Counted from the first letter of the stretch, positions 1 through 6,959 are shown. The stretch is DNA of 11,385 bases from Klebsiella pneumoniae (GCA_945873015.1 CAMCBY010000081.1:1-11385); one strand, 5' to 3'. Notes: generated by a model not told the origin, from the sequence alone. Program-made: numbers and translations.

Positions 1-220
1 CGCCGAGCAGCGTGACTTTCTGCTCGCGCTGTTCGACTTCGAGATAGCGGGTGCGGCCGCTGCGCAGGGCTTCGATGTAGCTGGCCTTGCTATCGACCAC
101 CCCCGACGAGTGGGTGTAGATCATGTCGTCGTGAAACAAGGCCGCCAGCGTGTCCAGATCGTTTGCGGTCATGGCGGCGTAGCGGCGTGTTTCGAGCGCG
201 AGTATCCCCTGTGTATCCAT
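1..220 (-). CDS. NTF2/SnoaL-like (DUF4440-type) protein, 5' part
   Basis: Only the first 73 codons are inside the window; the rest lies beyond base 1. The ATG at 220-218 follows a strong ribosome binding site (GGGGGAA, about 3-5 bases before the start). The peptide opens with a helix (MDTQGILALETRRYAAM), then the pattern NDLDTLAALFHDDMIYTHSSG at residues 20-40, and continues with a second helix (KASYIEALRSG, 45-55). This helix - 'DxxxLaxLfxDDxxYxHssG' - 'K..yi.al..G' arrangement is characteristic of the nuclear transport factor 2 / SnoaL-like cone fold of small bacterial proteins, usually 120-150 residues. Members include ketosteroid isomerase-like enzymes and many proteins of unknown role, so no substrate can be named. 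It is transcribed away from the neighbouring secreted-protein gene. The family call is fairly secure; the function is unknown. Confidence 0.8.
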   Translation of the reverse strand, partial: MDTQGILALETRRYAAMTANDLDTLAALFHDDMIYTHSSGVVDSKASYIEALRSGRTRYLEVEQREQKVTLLG

Positions 221-237
221 TGTTCCCCCGTTAGGCG

Positions 238-265
238 TGAATAAAGGCCGTGTCCAGCGCGGCAA
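238..265 (-). promoter_or_regulatory. Candidate sigma70 promoter of the NTF2-like gene
   Basis: Read on the minus strand, TTGCCG (265-260) is separated by 16 bases from TATTCA (243-238), about 18 bases before the ATG at 220. Both boxes are partial matches to TTGACA/TATAAT. A short dyad, GTGAC (276-280) and GTCAC (288-292), lies just upstream. Its position suits the gene, but this is a consensus match by eye only. Confidence 0.3.
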
Positions 266-506
266 GCATACCGCAGTGACCCTCTGCGTCACTTTCTGAC
301 CGGACGTCTGTCGTCGGGCGGACCTGCATCACAAAAGTCCACGCGATAACTTGAGGGGCTGAAGCCGGATTCTGCGACGCAAATCCGCTCGCCGTGAAGC
401 GCCTGTGACCTGCCCCCCATAAGCGCACATGCGCCCCCCACGCGCGGCGCCCATGGCACCGCCCTTGCTCTGCTTCTTCTCATCATCTGTATTGGAAATG
501 AGTCCC

Positions 507-1034
507 ATGAAGCTTCGCCTCACATCCTGCATGTTCGTGCTGACCCTGCTGCTGTCGGCGACGGGCGCTGGTGCAGCGACGCTCAATCAGACTTTTATGA
601 ACGACTTCGAGAGTAATGCGCTGTATTTGTGGTCGCTCGATGCTTCGAACATGAGCCTGGAACGCTTCACCGCTGGTGCCAACATGGCGGGCTGGAAAAT
701 GGACGAGAGTTCGCCGGCCCATATGGTGTTGAGCGGCCCGACTGTGGCCGCTGCTGCCGGCCGTTTCAATCTGCTCATGAACTACAAAGCCGCGCCGTTT
801 CGTCTTGAGTGGGCGGAAGTGTTTTTCGAAAAAGGCATCAATGTGGTCCGCGGCTTCGGCACACTGACCTTCAACGGCAACGGCTGGAGCAATGCCAATG
901 TCGGCACCCACGTCATCGACATTCCCTTGCACCCGAGTGTGGCCGCAACACCACTGCCCGGCTCGGCGCTGATGATGATGTCGGCGCTCGCGTTCGGCAT
1001 GTGGCGCGCCATGCGTACACGCCGCAGCGCCTGA
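507..1034 (+). CDS. Secreted protein with PEP-CTERM-like C-terminal sorting tail
   Basis: The 175-residue product starts at the ATG at 507. This start places a Sec signal peptide at the very N-terminus: basic MKLR, hydrophobic CMFVLTLLLSATG, probable cleavage after AGA near residue 23. An in-frame ATG at 498 and one at 429 would add residues in front of the signal; the GGAA at 494-497 is better spaced for 507. The mature part (24-145) is rich in Asn, Gly, Phe and Trp and looks beta-structured; I do not recognise its fold. The C-terminus has PLPGS (149-153), a short hydrophobic run ALMMMSALAFGMW (154-166) and a basic end RAMRTRR. This tripartite layout is that of PEP-CTERM proteins, which exosortase cleaves after the Pro-rich motif. 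The motif is a variant (PLP rather than PEP). The likely site of action is the outer surface or extracellular matrix. No exosortase is in the window. A simple C-terminal anchor is the alternative. Confidence 0.7.
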   Translation: MKLRLTSCMFVLTLLLSATGAGAATLNQTFMNDFESNALYLWSLDASNMSLERFTAGANMAGWKMDESSPAHMVLSGPTVAAAAGRFNLLMNYKAAPFRLEWAEVFFEKGINVVRGFGTLTFNGNGWSNANVGTHVIDIPLHPSVAATPLPGSALMMMSALAFGMWRAMRTRRSA

Positions 1035-1231
1035 CACTGAGCGAGGCACCGAACGCTTCGCTAAAGACCTCGATGGCTTCCTCCGCCTCGTCCAGCGCCT
1101 GGTTGGGGCGATAGTCGAGAAACTGGCGCGTCGTTCCCCACCAACAAGCGCCTGTTGTAGTATGCGGAGCGCGGTCCATCTCACCGCGACTCTCCGCAAA
1201 GTCTGCCCCTCTTGCCCGCGAGGTTTGCGCC

Positions 1232-2173
1232 ATGGCCCGAAAGGTTTCGATCGCCGCCTGTCAGTTCGTCATCAAGCCAGTCAAGGATTTCGACGCTTTC
1301 GCCGCGCAGAGTGTCAAGCTGCTCGACGACGCCAAGGGTGCCGACCTGGTGTTGTTTCCCGAGCTGTTCACGCTCGGTCTGTTCACCACGTTTGACGGTT
1401 GGCGTAATCGCCCGCTCACTGATCTGGTCAAGATCGATACCTATAGCAATGCCTATCGTGAGCTGTTTGCCGCCGAGGCCAAACGGCGCAAGCAGGTCAT
1501 CGTCGCCGGCTCACACCTTGAGAAACGAAACGGCGGTTATTACAACGTCGCTTATGTGTATGGCCCCAACGGTCTCATCCACACCCACGACAAGACCCAC
1601 ATCTTTCCTGCCGAATCAGCGTGGTCCACGCGGGAAGGCGACCGTATGGAAGCATTCGACCTGCCGTTTGCGCGGGTCGGCGTGAATATCTGCTACGAGA
1701 CCGAGATTCCTGAATGTGCGGCCTCGCTCGCCGAGCAAGGCGCCGAGATTATCCTGTGCCCGTCGTTCACCTTCTCCGAGCACGGCTTCTGGCGTGTGCG
1801 TCATTGCGCGCAGGCGCGCGCGATTGAGAATCAGGTGTATTTCGTGCATTGCGCAACCGGCGGCAAGTTGCCGAAAGGGCCGCTGCCTAACGGTTGGACG
1901 CGTAGTTCCATCCTCGGCCCTTGCGATAAACCCTGGAGCGCACCGAATGGCGTGATCGCCGAAGCGCGGACCAATGTCCAGACGGTGCTGCGCGGCACGG
2001 TCTGTCTCGACAAGCTGCGTGACAACCGCGAAACCGGCGTCGCGCCGACCTTTCGTGATCGTCGCCGCCGCGCTGATGTGTATCGCGCCTGGCCGTCACA
2101 TGTCGCTGGCCAGGCGCCAAGCAAACCTGCCGCCGCCAAGCGCTCGGCAAAGGTGGCTCGTAGCGGTGCTTGA
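1232..2173 (+). CDS. Carbon-nitrogen hydrolase (nitrilase superfamily)
   Basis: The 313-residue protein carries the Glu-Lys-Cys triad of the nitrilase/omega-amidase superfamily: E44 in LFPELF, K121 in HDKTHIFP, and C154 in VNICYETEIPE. Supporting blocks are the N-terminal strand VSIAACQF and the CPSFT and RVRHCAQARAIENQ stretch (176-201) that is common in this superfamily. These enzymes hydrolyse amides or nitriles in the cytosol through a cysteine acyl-enzyme. The tryptophan-containing context after the lysine and the NICYE block fit the cytoplasmic amidase-like branch, but the substrate cannot be read from sequence. The last 25 residues are Ala/Lys/Arg-rich and look disordered. A GAGG eight bases before the ATG supports this start. 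The gene ends 20 bp before the convergent aldo/keto reductase. Family is secure, substrate unknown. Confidence 0.93.
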   Translation: MARKVSIAACQFVIKPVKDFDAFAAQSVKLLDDAKGADLVLFPELFTLGLFTTFDGWRNRPLTDLVKIDTYSNAYRELFAAEAKRRKQVIVAGSHLEKRNGGYYNVAYVYGPNGLIHTHDKTHIFPAESAWSTREGDRMEAFDLPFARVGVNICYETEIPECAASLAEQGAEIILCPSFTFSEHGFWRVRHCAQARAIENQVYFVHCATGGKLPKGPLPNGWTRSSILGPCDKPWSAPNGVIAEARTNVQTVLRGTVCLDKLRDNRETGVAPTFRDRRRRADVYRAWPSHVAGQAPSKPAAAKRSAKVARSGA

Positions 2174-2193
2174 GGCGAGACCAGACGCGGGTT

Positions 2194-3240
2194 CTAGAGC
2201 GTGGTGGGGTTCGGGTAGAGCCGATGCAGGGCTTCGATATCGGTCTTGATTTCGGCCGACAGCGAGTACGAAAAACAGCTCGCCAGTTCATCGAGCTGGC
2301 GTAGGCTGGTCGCCCCGATAATTGTCGACGCGGTAAAAAAACGCTCGCGCACAAACGCCAGTGCGAGCGCCACCGGTGAGATGCCGTGCCGCTCGGCCAG
2401 CTTGCAATATTCTTCCGCCGCCGCCACCGCACGCGGTCGGCGATAACGTTCGCCGAAATTTTCAAACAGCGTCAGGCGTGCTGCCGGCGGCCACGCGCCG
2501 TCGCGATAATTGCCCGCCAACATACCCATCGCAAGCGGCGAATAAGCCAGCAGTGGCACGCTTAGAGCATGGCTCACTTCGGCGAGTTCGCCATCGAAGG
2601 TGCGCGACACCAGGTTGTAGCAATTCTGAGTGGACGCCGGCGCCGGCAGGCCATGTGCGCGCGCCAGGCGCACGAACTCACACACGCCGTATGAGGTTTC
2701 GTTGGACAACCCCCAGGCGCGGATCTTGCCCGCCTGGATGGCGTTGGCCATCGCTTCGAGTTGTTCAAGCATGGGCACGGTGGCGCGTTCCTGCGCAAGG
2801 TCATAGGCCCAGCTGCCGAACTGCGGCACGTAACGGTCCGGCCAGTGAATCTGATAGAGGTCGATGTAATCGGTCTTGAGGCGTTGCAGGCTCTCGTCGA
2901 TGGCCCACGGTATCGTTTTGGCCGAAACCGAGGTATCGCCATTACGAATCCAGTCACGACGCCCGGGGCCGGCAATCTTGGATGCCAGAATCACCTGCGC
3001 GCGGCGGCCGCGATTGCGTGCGAACCAGTTGCCGAGCAAGGTCTCGGTGCGGCCCTGGGTCGCCTCGCGCGGCGGAATCGGATACATCTCGGCGGTGTCG
3101 ATAAAGTCGATGCCGTGGTCCAGCGCCCATTCGATCTGGGCGTGGGCTTCGGCCTCGCTGTTCTGTTCGCCGAAGGTCATGGTGCCGAGACAGATCTCGG
3201 ACACCGTCAAAGGACTGGTTCCCAGTGGCACACGCCGCAT
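2194..3240 (-). CDS. Aldo/keto reductase, Tas-like
   Basis: A 348-residue NADP(H)-dependent oxidoreductase of the aldo/keto reductase superfamily, which reduces carbonyl groups to alcohols on a TIM barrel. The catalytic tetrad is visible: D48 and Y53 in FIDTAEMY, K88 in ILASKIAG, and H132 in YQIHWPDR. The AWGLSNET block (175-182) and SPLAMGMLAGNY (234-245) are standard for the group; the C-terminal TIIGATSLRQLDE (306-318) is the cofactor phosphate-binding region. Length and the DTAEMYPIPP / QIHWPDR wording match the Tas/YajO-type branch (about 346 residues in E. coli Tas). The ATG is preceded by GGAGAG at eight bases. It lies 76 bp downstream of purE on the same strand, so it may be read from the purK-purE transcript, although its role has no obvious link to purine synthesis. 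Physiological substrate unknown. Confidence 0.93.
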   Translation of the reverse strand: MRRVPLGTSPLTVSEICLGTMTFGEQNSEAEAHAQIEWALDHGIDFIDTAEMYPIPPREATQGRTETLLGNWFARNRGRRAQVILASKIAGPGRRDWIRNGDTSVSAKTIPWAIDESLQRLKTDYIDLYQIHWPDRYVPQFGSWAYDLAQERATVPMLEQLEAMANAIQAGKIRAWGLSNETSYGVCEFVRLARAHGLPAPASTQNCYNLVSRTFDGELAEVSHALSVPLLAYSPLAMGMLAGNYRDGAWPPAARLTLFENFGERYRRPRAVAAAEEYCKLAERHGISPVALALAFVRERFFTASTIIGATSLRQLDELASCFSYSLSAEIKTDIEALHRLYPNPTTL

Positions 3241-3316
3241 GACATCGCTCTCCGTGGTTGGCGTGGGCAGGGTGCACGATTGCGCACCGTCGTGGTAGTT
3301 GTGAATGAATTGGACG

Positions 3317-3826
3317 TTAAGATTTGACCAGTTGCTGCTTCAGGCGTCGCGCGCGCTGACGTACTGCGCGCGCCTGATTCTGCTTGAAAGCCATGATGCG
3401 CTTTTGCAAAGCGGCATCGCTGCTGGCGAGGATCTGCACCGCCAGCAGGCCGGCATTGCGACCGCCACCGATGGCGACCGTCGCTACCGGCACACCCGGC
3501 GGCATCTGCACGATGGACAACAGTGAATCCATGCCCTTCAGCGCACGAGTCTCTACCGGCACGCCAATCACCGGCAGCGGCGTAAGACTGGCGACCATGC
3601 CGGGCAGATGCGCGGCGCCGCCGGCGCCAGCGATGATCACGCGCAGTCCGCGTTTATGTGCATTGCGCGCGAAACTCACCATATCGAGCGGCAGGCGGTG
3701 GGCCGACAACACTTCAACCTGACAGGCGATGTCGAATTCGGCACAGGCCGCGACCGCCGCCTCCATCGTCGGCCAATCCGAATCGCTGCCCATGATCACG
3801 GCCACCGCAGGCGTCGATTTTTTCAT
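3317..3826 (-). CDS. purE: N5-carboxyaminoimidazole ribonucleotide mutase, class I PurE
   Basis: A 169-residue cytosolic enzyme that converts N5-CAIR to CAIR in de novo purine synthesis, acting after PurK. Signature blocks are IMGSDSDWPTM (11-21), SAHR (41-44; H43 corresponds to the catalytic His of class I PurE), AGAGGAAHLPGM (66-77), GVPVETRALKGMDSLLSIVQ (88-107) and NAGLLA (124-129). Length is that of E. coli PurE (169 residues), so it is complete. The basic C-terminal tail (KQNQARAVRQRARRLKQQ) is typical of bacterial forms. The start codon overlaps the stop codon of purK in ATGA (3826-3823), which implies translational coupling. Presence of PurK next door supports the two-step bacterial route rather than a class II AIR carboxylase. 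Confidence 0.98.
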   Translation of the reverse strand: MKKSTPAVAVIMGSDSDWPTMEAAVAACAEFDIACQVEVLSAHRLPLDMVSFARNAHKRGLRVIIAGAGGAAHLPGMVASLTPLPVIGVPVETRALKGMDSLLSIVQMPPGVPVATVAIGGGRNAGLLAVQILASSDAALQKRIMAFKQNQARAVRQRARRLKQQLVKS

Positions 3827-5046
3827 GTGCCTGATTCCGCACCGAAGCCGAGCGCCCCTGCGGCGCGCTCAGCCCGTTCACTGGCGCTGTCGAGGTCGGC
3901 CCCGAGCGCAGTGACATGACCCATCTTGCGGCCGGGCGCGACACGCGTCTTGCCATACAGATGCACATGGGCGTCCGGTACGGTCAGCGCAGCAGCCAGA
4001 CCTTGCGGACGGCCATCGCCGTTGCGCACGCCGAGCAAGTTGATCATGACCGCTGCCGGCGCGCGCAGAGCGGTTGAGCCCAGCGGCCAACCGAGTACCG
4101 CACGCACGTGGTTCTCGAACTGCGAACAGGCGCAGGCTTCCAGGGTGTAGTGCCCGGAGTTGTGCACGCGTGGCGCGAGTTCGTTGATCAGCAAACTGCC
4201 ATCCTCCATCACGAACAGCTCAACGCCGAAACTGCCGACACCGTCTACCGCAGTCACCGCGCGCTGCGCGAGGTCCACCACGGCGAGCTGCTGCGCTTCG
4301 CTGAGTGCCGCCGGCACCACCACCCGGTGGCAGATATGTTCACGCTGCAAGGTTTCGGTGACCGGATAGACCACGCTCACGCCGTCACGACCGCGCGTCA
4401 CGATCACGGCCACCTCGGTCACAAATGGACACCATTGTTCGACATAGAGCTGGACACTGTCGCCGCCCAGTCGCTGCCACGCTGCGTCGATCTCGGCTGG
4501 GCTGTGCAAGGTGACATTGCCCTTGCCGTCGTAGCCATTGCGGCGTGCTTTCAAGACCAGGGGCCACCCGAGCTCAGCGCCGGCGGTCGCGACTTCTGCG
4601 ACATTGCTGACGGCGCGAAAGGCGGCCACGGCAATGCCGTTGGCAGTGAGCAGGGATTTCTGCACGAACTTGTCCTGCACCAGGGCGATGCAGTGAGCGC
4701 TCGGAAAAAGCGTGACGCCGCGACGTTCCAGCGTCTCCAGGCTGCGCGCATCGACGAACTCGTTTTCGAGCGTGACTACATCAACTGCGGCGGCCAGTTC
4801 TGCGAGTGCGGCCGGGTCATCACGATCGCCGAGCACACAATGGGTGGCGAGCGCGCAGGCCGGTTCGTCGGGATTGGATGCCAGCACCACCACTTCGCAG
4901 CCGAGCTGCGCGGCCGCCATCGCAGTCATACGTGCCAGTTGGCCGGCACCGATGATGCCGAGTCGTGGGGCGTGGTGGTGATTCAAGGGCGTGACCCCGC
5001 TGCTGGCAGTAGCGCTGGCTGGCGAGCCGCGGGTGATAGTGGACAT
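3823..5046 (-). CDS. purK: N5-carboxyaminoimidazole ribonucleotide synthase, PurK
   Basis: An ATP-grasp ligase that joins AIR and bicarbonate at the cost of ATP to give N5-CAIR, the substrate of PurE. Visible blocks: Rossmann-like GIIGAGQLARM (30-40), LENEFVD (93-99), QDKFVQK (124-130), ATP-binding LKARRNGYDGKG (165-176), VEQWCPFVTEVAVIVTRG (202-219), and the metal-binding FGVELF (E276) and INELAPRVHNSGHY (E289, N296). It is 407 residues against about 355 in E. coli. About 28 residues of the excess lie before GIIGAG and are Ser/Thr/Ala/His-rich. The ATG at 5046 has a good GGAGAA site 5-6 bases upstream, so the extension seems real; a TTG at codon 21 is the only evident alternative close to the core. 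Transcribed first in a purK-purE pair, the reverse of the E. coli purEK order. Confidence 0.97.
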   Translation of the reverse strand: MSTITRGSPASATASSGVTPLNHHHAPRLGIIGAGQLARMTAMAAAQLGCEVVVLASNPDEPACALATHCVLGDRDDPAALAELAAAVDVVTLENEFVDARSLETLERRGVTLFPSAHCIALVQDKFVQKSLLTANGIAVAAFRAVSNVAEVATAGAELGWPLVLKARRNGYDGKGNVTLHSPAEIDAAWQRLGGDSVQLYVEQWCPFVTEVAVIVTRGRDGVSVVYPVTETLQREHICHRVVVPAALSEAQQLAVVDLAQRAVTAVDGVGSFGVELFVMEDGSLLINELAPRVHNSGHYTLEACACSQFENHVRAVLGWPLGSTALRAPAAVMINLLGVRNGDGRPQGLAAALTVPDAHVHLYGKTRVAPGRKMGHVTALGADLDSASERAERAAGALGFGAESGT

Positions 5047-5106
5047 ACCGTTCTCCGTCGCGACATGGAAAAGACGTTACTGACTGCAATGCCACGCATG
5101 CTAGTC

Positions 5107-5118
5107 GGCCTGCAGGCC
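5107..5118. repeat. 12-bp perfect palindrome between purK and the hpf-like gene
   Basis: GGCCTGCAGGCC reads the same on both strands. It lies 61 bp before the purK start and 105 bp before the divergent HPF-like start, where a dimeric regulator could bind. It does not resemble the PurR operator (ACGCAAACGTTTGCGT). In GC-rich DNA such a palindrome can arise by chance. Confidence 0.3.
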
Positions 5119-5223
5119 ACCCGCTAATCAGTAAAAGTCGATGAGTGGTGGAAGTTTACTCGACTGGTCCGATGCATCAACGGGTCGCAGCATGACAATC
5201 CTGTTTCAGCTCGGGAGAACGAC

Positions 5224-5610
5224 ATGGAAATCGAGATTCAAACCCGTGGTTTTGCGGTCACCGATGCGCTGCGAGCCCATGTAGCGAAGCGCATTGAGAC
5301 GGCGCTCGCGCCCTTCAAGCGCCACGTGCGTCGCGTGGTGGCGCGGCTGGGTGATGAGAATGGCCCGCGTGGCGGTTTTGACAAGACCTGTCGCATCGGC
5401 GTCAGTGTCGGCGGCGCACCGGACGTGTTCGCGGCCGATACCCGCCCGGATCTGTATACCGCCGTCGACTGCGCGGCCGGCCGTCTCGCGGCGGCTCTCG
5501 TACTCCGCCTGAACCGTAAGGGCGATCTGCGCCGCCACAGTGGCGTGCGCAGCGTTGCAGCGCTTAAGCCGGGCGTTGGCAACAACGAATCGCGCCAGGT
5601 CGAGACCTGA
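5224..5610 (+). CDS. HPF/RaiA-family ribosome hibernation factor, short form
   Basis: A 128-residue protein of the ribosome hibernation-promoting factor / RaiA family, whose members bind the 30S decoding region and silence ribosomes in stationary phase or stress. It starts with MEIEIQTRGFAVTDALRAHV (1-20) and a following helix KRIETALAPF (22-31), the beta-alpha opening of the family, then RRVVARLGDENG (36-47) and CRIGVSVGG (56-64), a long helix (DLYTAVDCAAGRLAAALVLRLNRKG, 76-100) and a basic, probably flexible tail. The long-HPF dimerisation domain is absent. Compared with canonical HPF/YfiA the middle has an inserted loop (NGPRGGFDK) and the family match is moderate, so it may be a divergent paralogue. 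GGGAG six bases before the ATG supports the start. It stands alone, not beside rpoN as in E. coli, and is divergent from purK. Confidence 0.82.
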   Translation: MEIEIQTRGFAVTDALRAHVAKRIETALAPFKRHVRRVVARLGDENGPRGGFDKTCRIGVSVGGAPDVFAADTRPDLYTAVDCAAGRLAAALVLRLNRKGDLRRHSGVRSVAALKPGVGNNESRQVET

Positions 5611-5746
5611 CGGCAGCTTTGATGGGGGCTTGAAGCTGACCTCAATAGCGGTCACGGACTTTCTCGCGACAGCGTCGGTGCGCTCCCCCGGCGCAACCCG
5701 CACCGCGCGCGGCAACCTGCCCCGAGTGCGGCGCTCGCACAGCGAA

Positions 5747-5780
5747 GGCGCCCGGGCTTGCGCGCAAAGGCGCTGTTTTT
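5747..5780 (+). terminator. Weak candidate terminator after the hpf-like gene
   Basis: GGCGCC (5747-5752) can pair with GGCGCT (5769-5774) using one G-U pair, with a 16-base loop, and is followed by a run of five T (5776-5780). It lies 137 bp after the hpf-like stop, right at the convergent stop codon of the LysR gene. The long loop makes it weak. Confidence 0.35.
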
Positions 5781-6675
5781 AACCGTCCAATGCACTTTTG
5801 GCGGTCGCCAGTACCGCCAGCGCAGCGGCATTCTTGATGCGTCTTTCGGCAGTGATGGCGTAGTACTTTTCCTTGACCGAGGTCGTGCCGATTTCGCGCA
5901 CGCCGTATTGCGGCGCGATATCGAGGGCAATGGCTCGTGGCGCGGGAAAGCAGCCGAGCCCTTCGGCGCCGAACACCTTGAGCAAGGCTGAATCTTCGAA
6001 CTCGGCGACAATCAGCGGCGCGACCCCGACACTCTCAAACCAGCGTTCAAGGTCGCGCCGCACCAGCGTGTTGGCGGTCGGCAGCAACATCGGTGCGCCA
6101 TGCAGCGTGCCGGGAAAGCCGCGGGCCAGCTTGCGTGCCTCATCGTTACGCGCGAACAGACTGACCTCGGTGGTGCCGAGCAGGTGCGAATAGGTTTTAG
6201 TCGCCTGGCTTTCATCCGAAGCGCGGTCCGAGATCACGACATCCAGACGATGGGCGGCAAGACTCGCCACCAGTTCTTCATGCTTGCCCTCGTAGATTGA
6301 CAGGAAGTAGTCGTCGAAGGCTTCCACTGCTTCGCGCAGGAAACGATAAGCGAGCAGCTTGGGCACCACGTCGCTGACCCCAATGCGCAGTCGCCCGAGC
6401 CGCCCGAGCCGACGCCCCTCCAGGATCTCCACCAGCTCCTGGCCGGCGGTGAACATCGAATCGGCATAGTCGAGTACCAGTTGCCCGGTCTCGCTCAACG
6501 AAAGCCGCCGCCCGCGTCGGTCGAACAGCGGCGAGCCGACGTAGTCTTCGAGTTTGGCAAGCTGGCCGGACAGGGTCTGGGGGGTGAGGTGCAGCCGCTC
6601 GGCTGCGCGCGTCAGGCTCTTCTCGTGGGCAATGACCCAAAAATAATAGAGATGTTTGTAGTTCGGATGCTGCAT
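5779..6675 (-). CDS. LysR-family regulator, NhaR-like
   Basis: A 298-residue LysR-type transcription factor with its winged helix-turn-helix at residues 5-65 and the effector-binding domain from about 90. The opening NYKHLYYFWVIAHEKSLTRAAERLHLTPQTLSGQLAKLE and DYADSMFTAGQELVEIL closely resemble E. coli NhaR (NYNHLYYFW, LTPQTITGQI, YADKMFTLSQEM), which is 301 residues long. NhaR activates nhaA in response to Na+ and is also known to act on other genes. Here no nhaA or other antiporter lies in the window, so the regulated gene is unknown; the divergent GST-like gene 357 bp away is a possible target. No strong Shine-Dalgarno precedes the ATG at 6675, though ATG codon 1 aligns with the NhaR start. 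TATATT on the minus strand (6708-6703) may be its -10 box. Subfamily call is good, Na+ sensing is inferred. Confidence 0.92.
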   Translation of the reverse strand: MQHPNYKHLYYFWVIAHEKSLTRAAERLHLTPQTLSGQLAKLEDYVGSPLFDRRGRRLSLSETGQLVLDYADSMFTAGQELVEILEGRRLGRLGRLRIGVSDVVPKLLAYRFLREAVEAFDDYFLSIYEGKHEELVASLAAHRLDVVISDRASDESQATKTYSHLLGTTEVSLFARNDEARKLARGFPGTLHGAPMLLPTANTLVRRDLERWFESVGVAPLIVAEFEDSALLKVFGAEGLGCFPAPRAIALDIAPQYGVREIGTTSVKEKYYAITAERRIKNAAALAVLATAKSALDG

Positions 6676-6747
6676 TGATATTTACGCGATCACGCGCTGG
6701 AAAATATAGGGGGGGTGGCCGTCAGACCACACTATGTCGACATGGTG

Positions 6748-6783
6748 CCTGGTGTCGTCGTGCTGACCGACGGACAGGTTTTT
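6748..6783 (+). terminator. Weak plus-strand hairpin with T-tract
   Basis: CCTG (6748-6751) pairs with CAGG (6775-6778) and CGTCG (6756-6760) with CGACG (6768-6772), separated by a small internal loop, and five T follow at 6779-6783. No plus-strand gene ends upstream of it, so if real it would end a short transcript starting near the NhaR-like promoter. Stem is interrupted; low confidence. Confidence 0.25.
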
Positions 6784-6842
6784 GTCGACCTCGACGCAAT
6801 TGCGCGGGGCCGCCGCTGGCCATGTTCATCCCCTGTGATGAT

Positions 6843-6865
6843 AAAAAAGGCGCGAGTTGCGCGCC
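6843..6865 (-). terminator. Strong intrinsic terminator on the minus strand, no matching gene
   Basis: On the minus strand GGCGCG (6865-6860) pairs perfectly with CGCGCC (6854-6849) across a 5-base loop, followed at once by six T (6848-6843). On the plus strand there is no T-run after the stem, so the direction is clear. The nearest minus-strand gene upstream of it is more than 1.1 kb away at 8063, with the plus-strand GST-like gene in between. It may shield the NhaR-like promoter from antisense transcription or end a small RNA encoded at about 6866-7030. Confidence 0.7.
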
Positions 6866-6929
6866 CGCCCAAAGTCTTTTCGAATATACCGGCTTGGCCG
6901 CGTCGCGGATAAGGCTTGTGAGCAGTGCG

Positions 6930-6959
6930 TTGCGCACGGTACGGCGGGCCTCCTATCAT
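6930..6959 (+). promoter_or_regulatory. Candidate sigma70 promoter of the GST-like gene
   Basis: TTGCGC (6930-6935), an 18-base spacer and TATCAT (6954-6959) lie about 70 bp before the GST-like start. The -35 box is half of a GTGCG/CGCAC dyad (6925-6937), which could be an operator. Assigned by eye. Confidence 0.4.

Noticed and set aside
1035..1231. Possible minus-strand peptide containing RQFLDYRPNQALDEAEEAIEVFSEAF
   Set aside because: The stretch looks protein-like, but the frame runs antisense into the secreted-protein gene, turns Arg/Cys-rich at once and has no ribosome site. The gap is better read as an upstream region; a weak TAGTAT box at 1158-1163 and a CAACA/TGTTG dyad at 1142-1157 are all I see.
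3271..3288. Terminator between purE and the aldo/keto reductase gene
   Set aside because: GGTGC (3271-3275) and GCACC (3284-3288) can pair, but no T-run follows on the minus strand, so co-transcription remains possible.
4108..5127. 339-codon open frame on the plus strand opposite purK
   Set aside because: It is the antisense shadow of purK, a common effect in GC-rich genes; its His/Arg-rich text matches no family.
5130..5165. H-type pseudoknot riboswitch
   Set aside because: The two stems alternate, but there are no linker bases between their arms, so both cannot form together; reported only as alternative stems.
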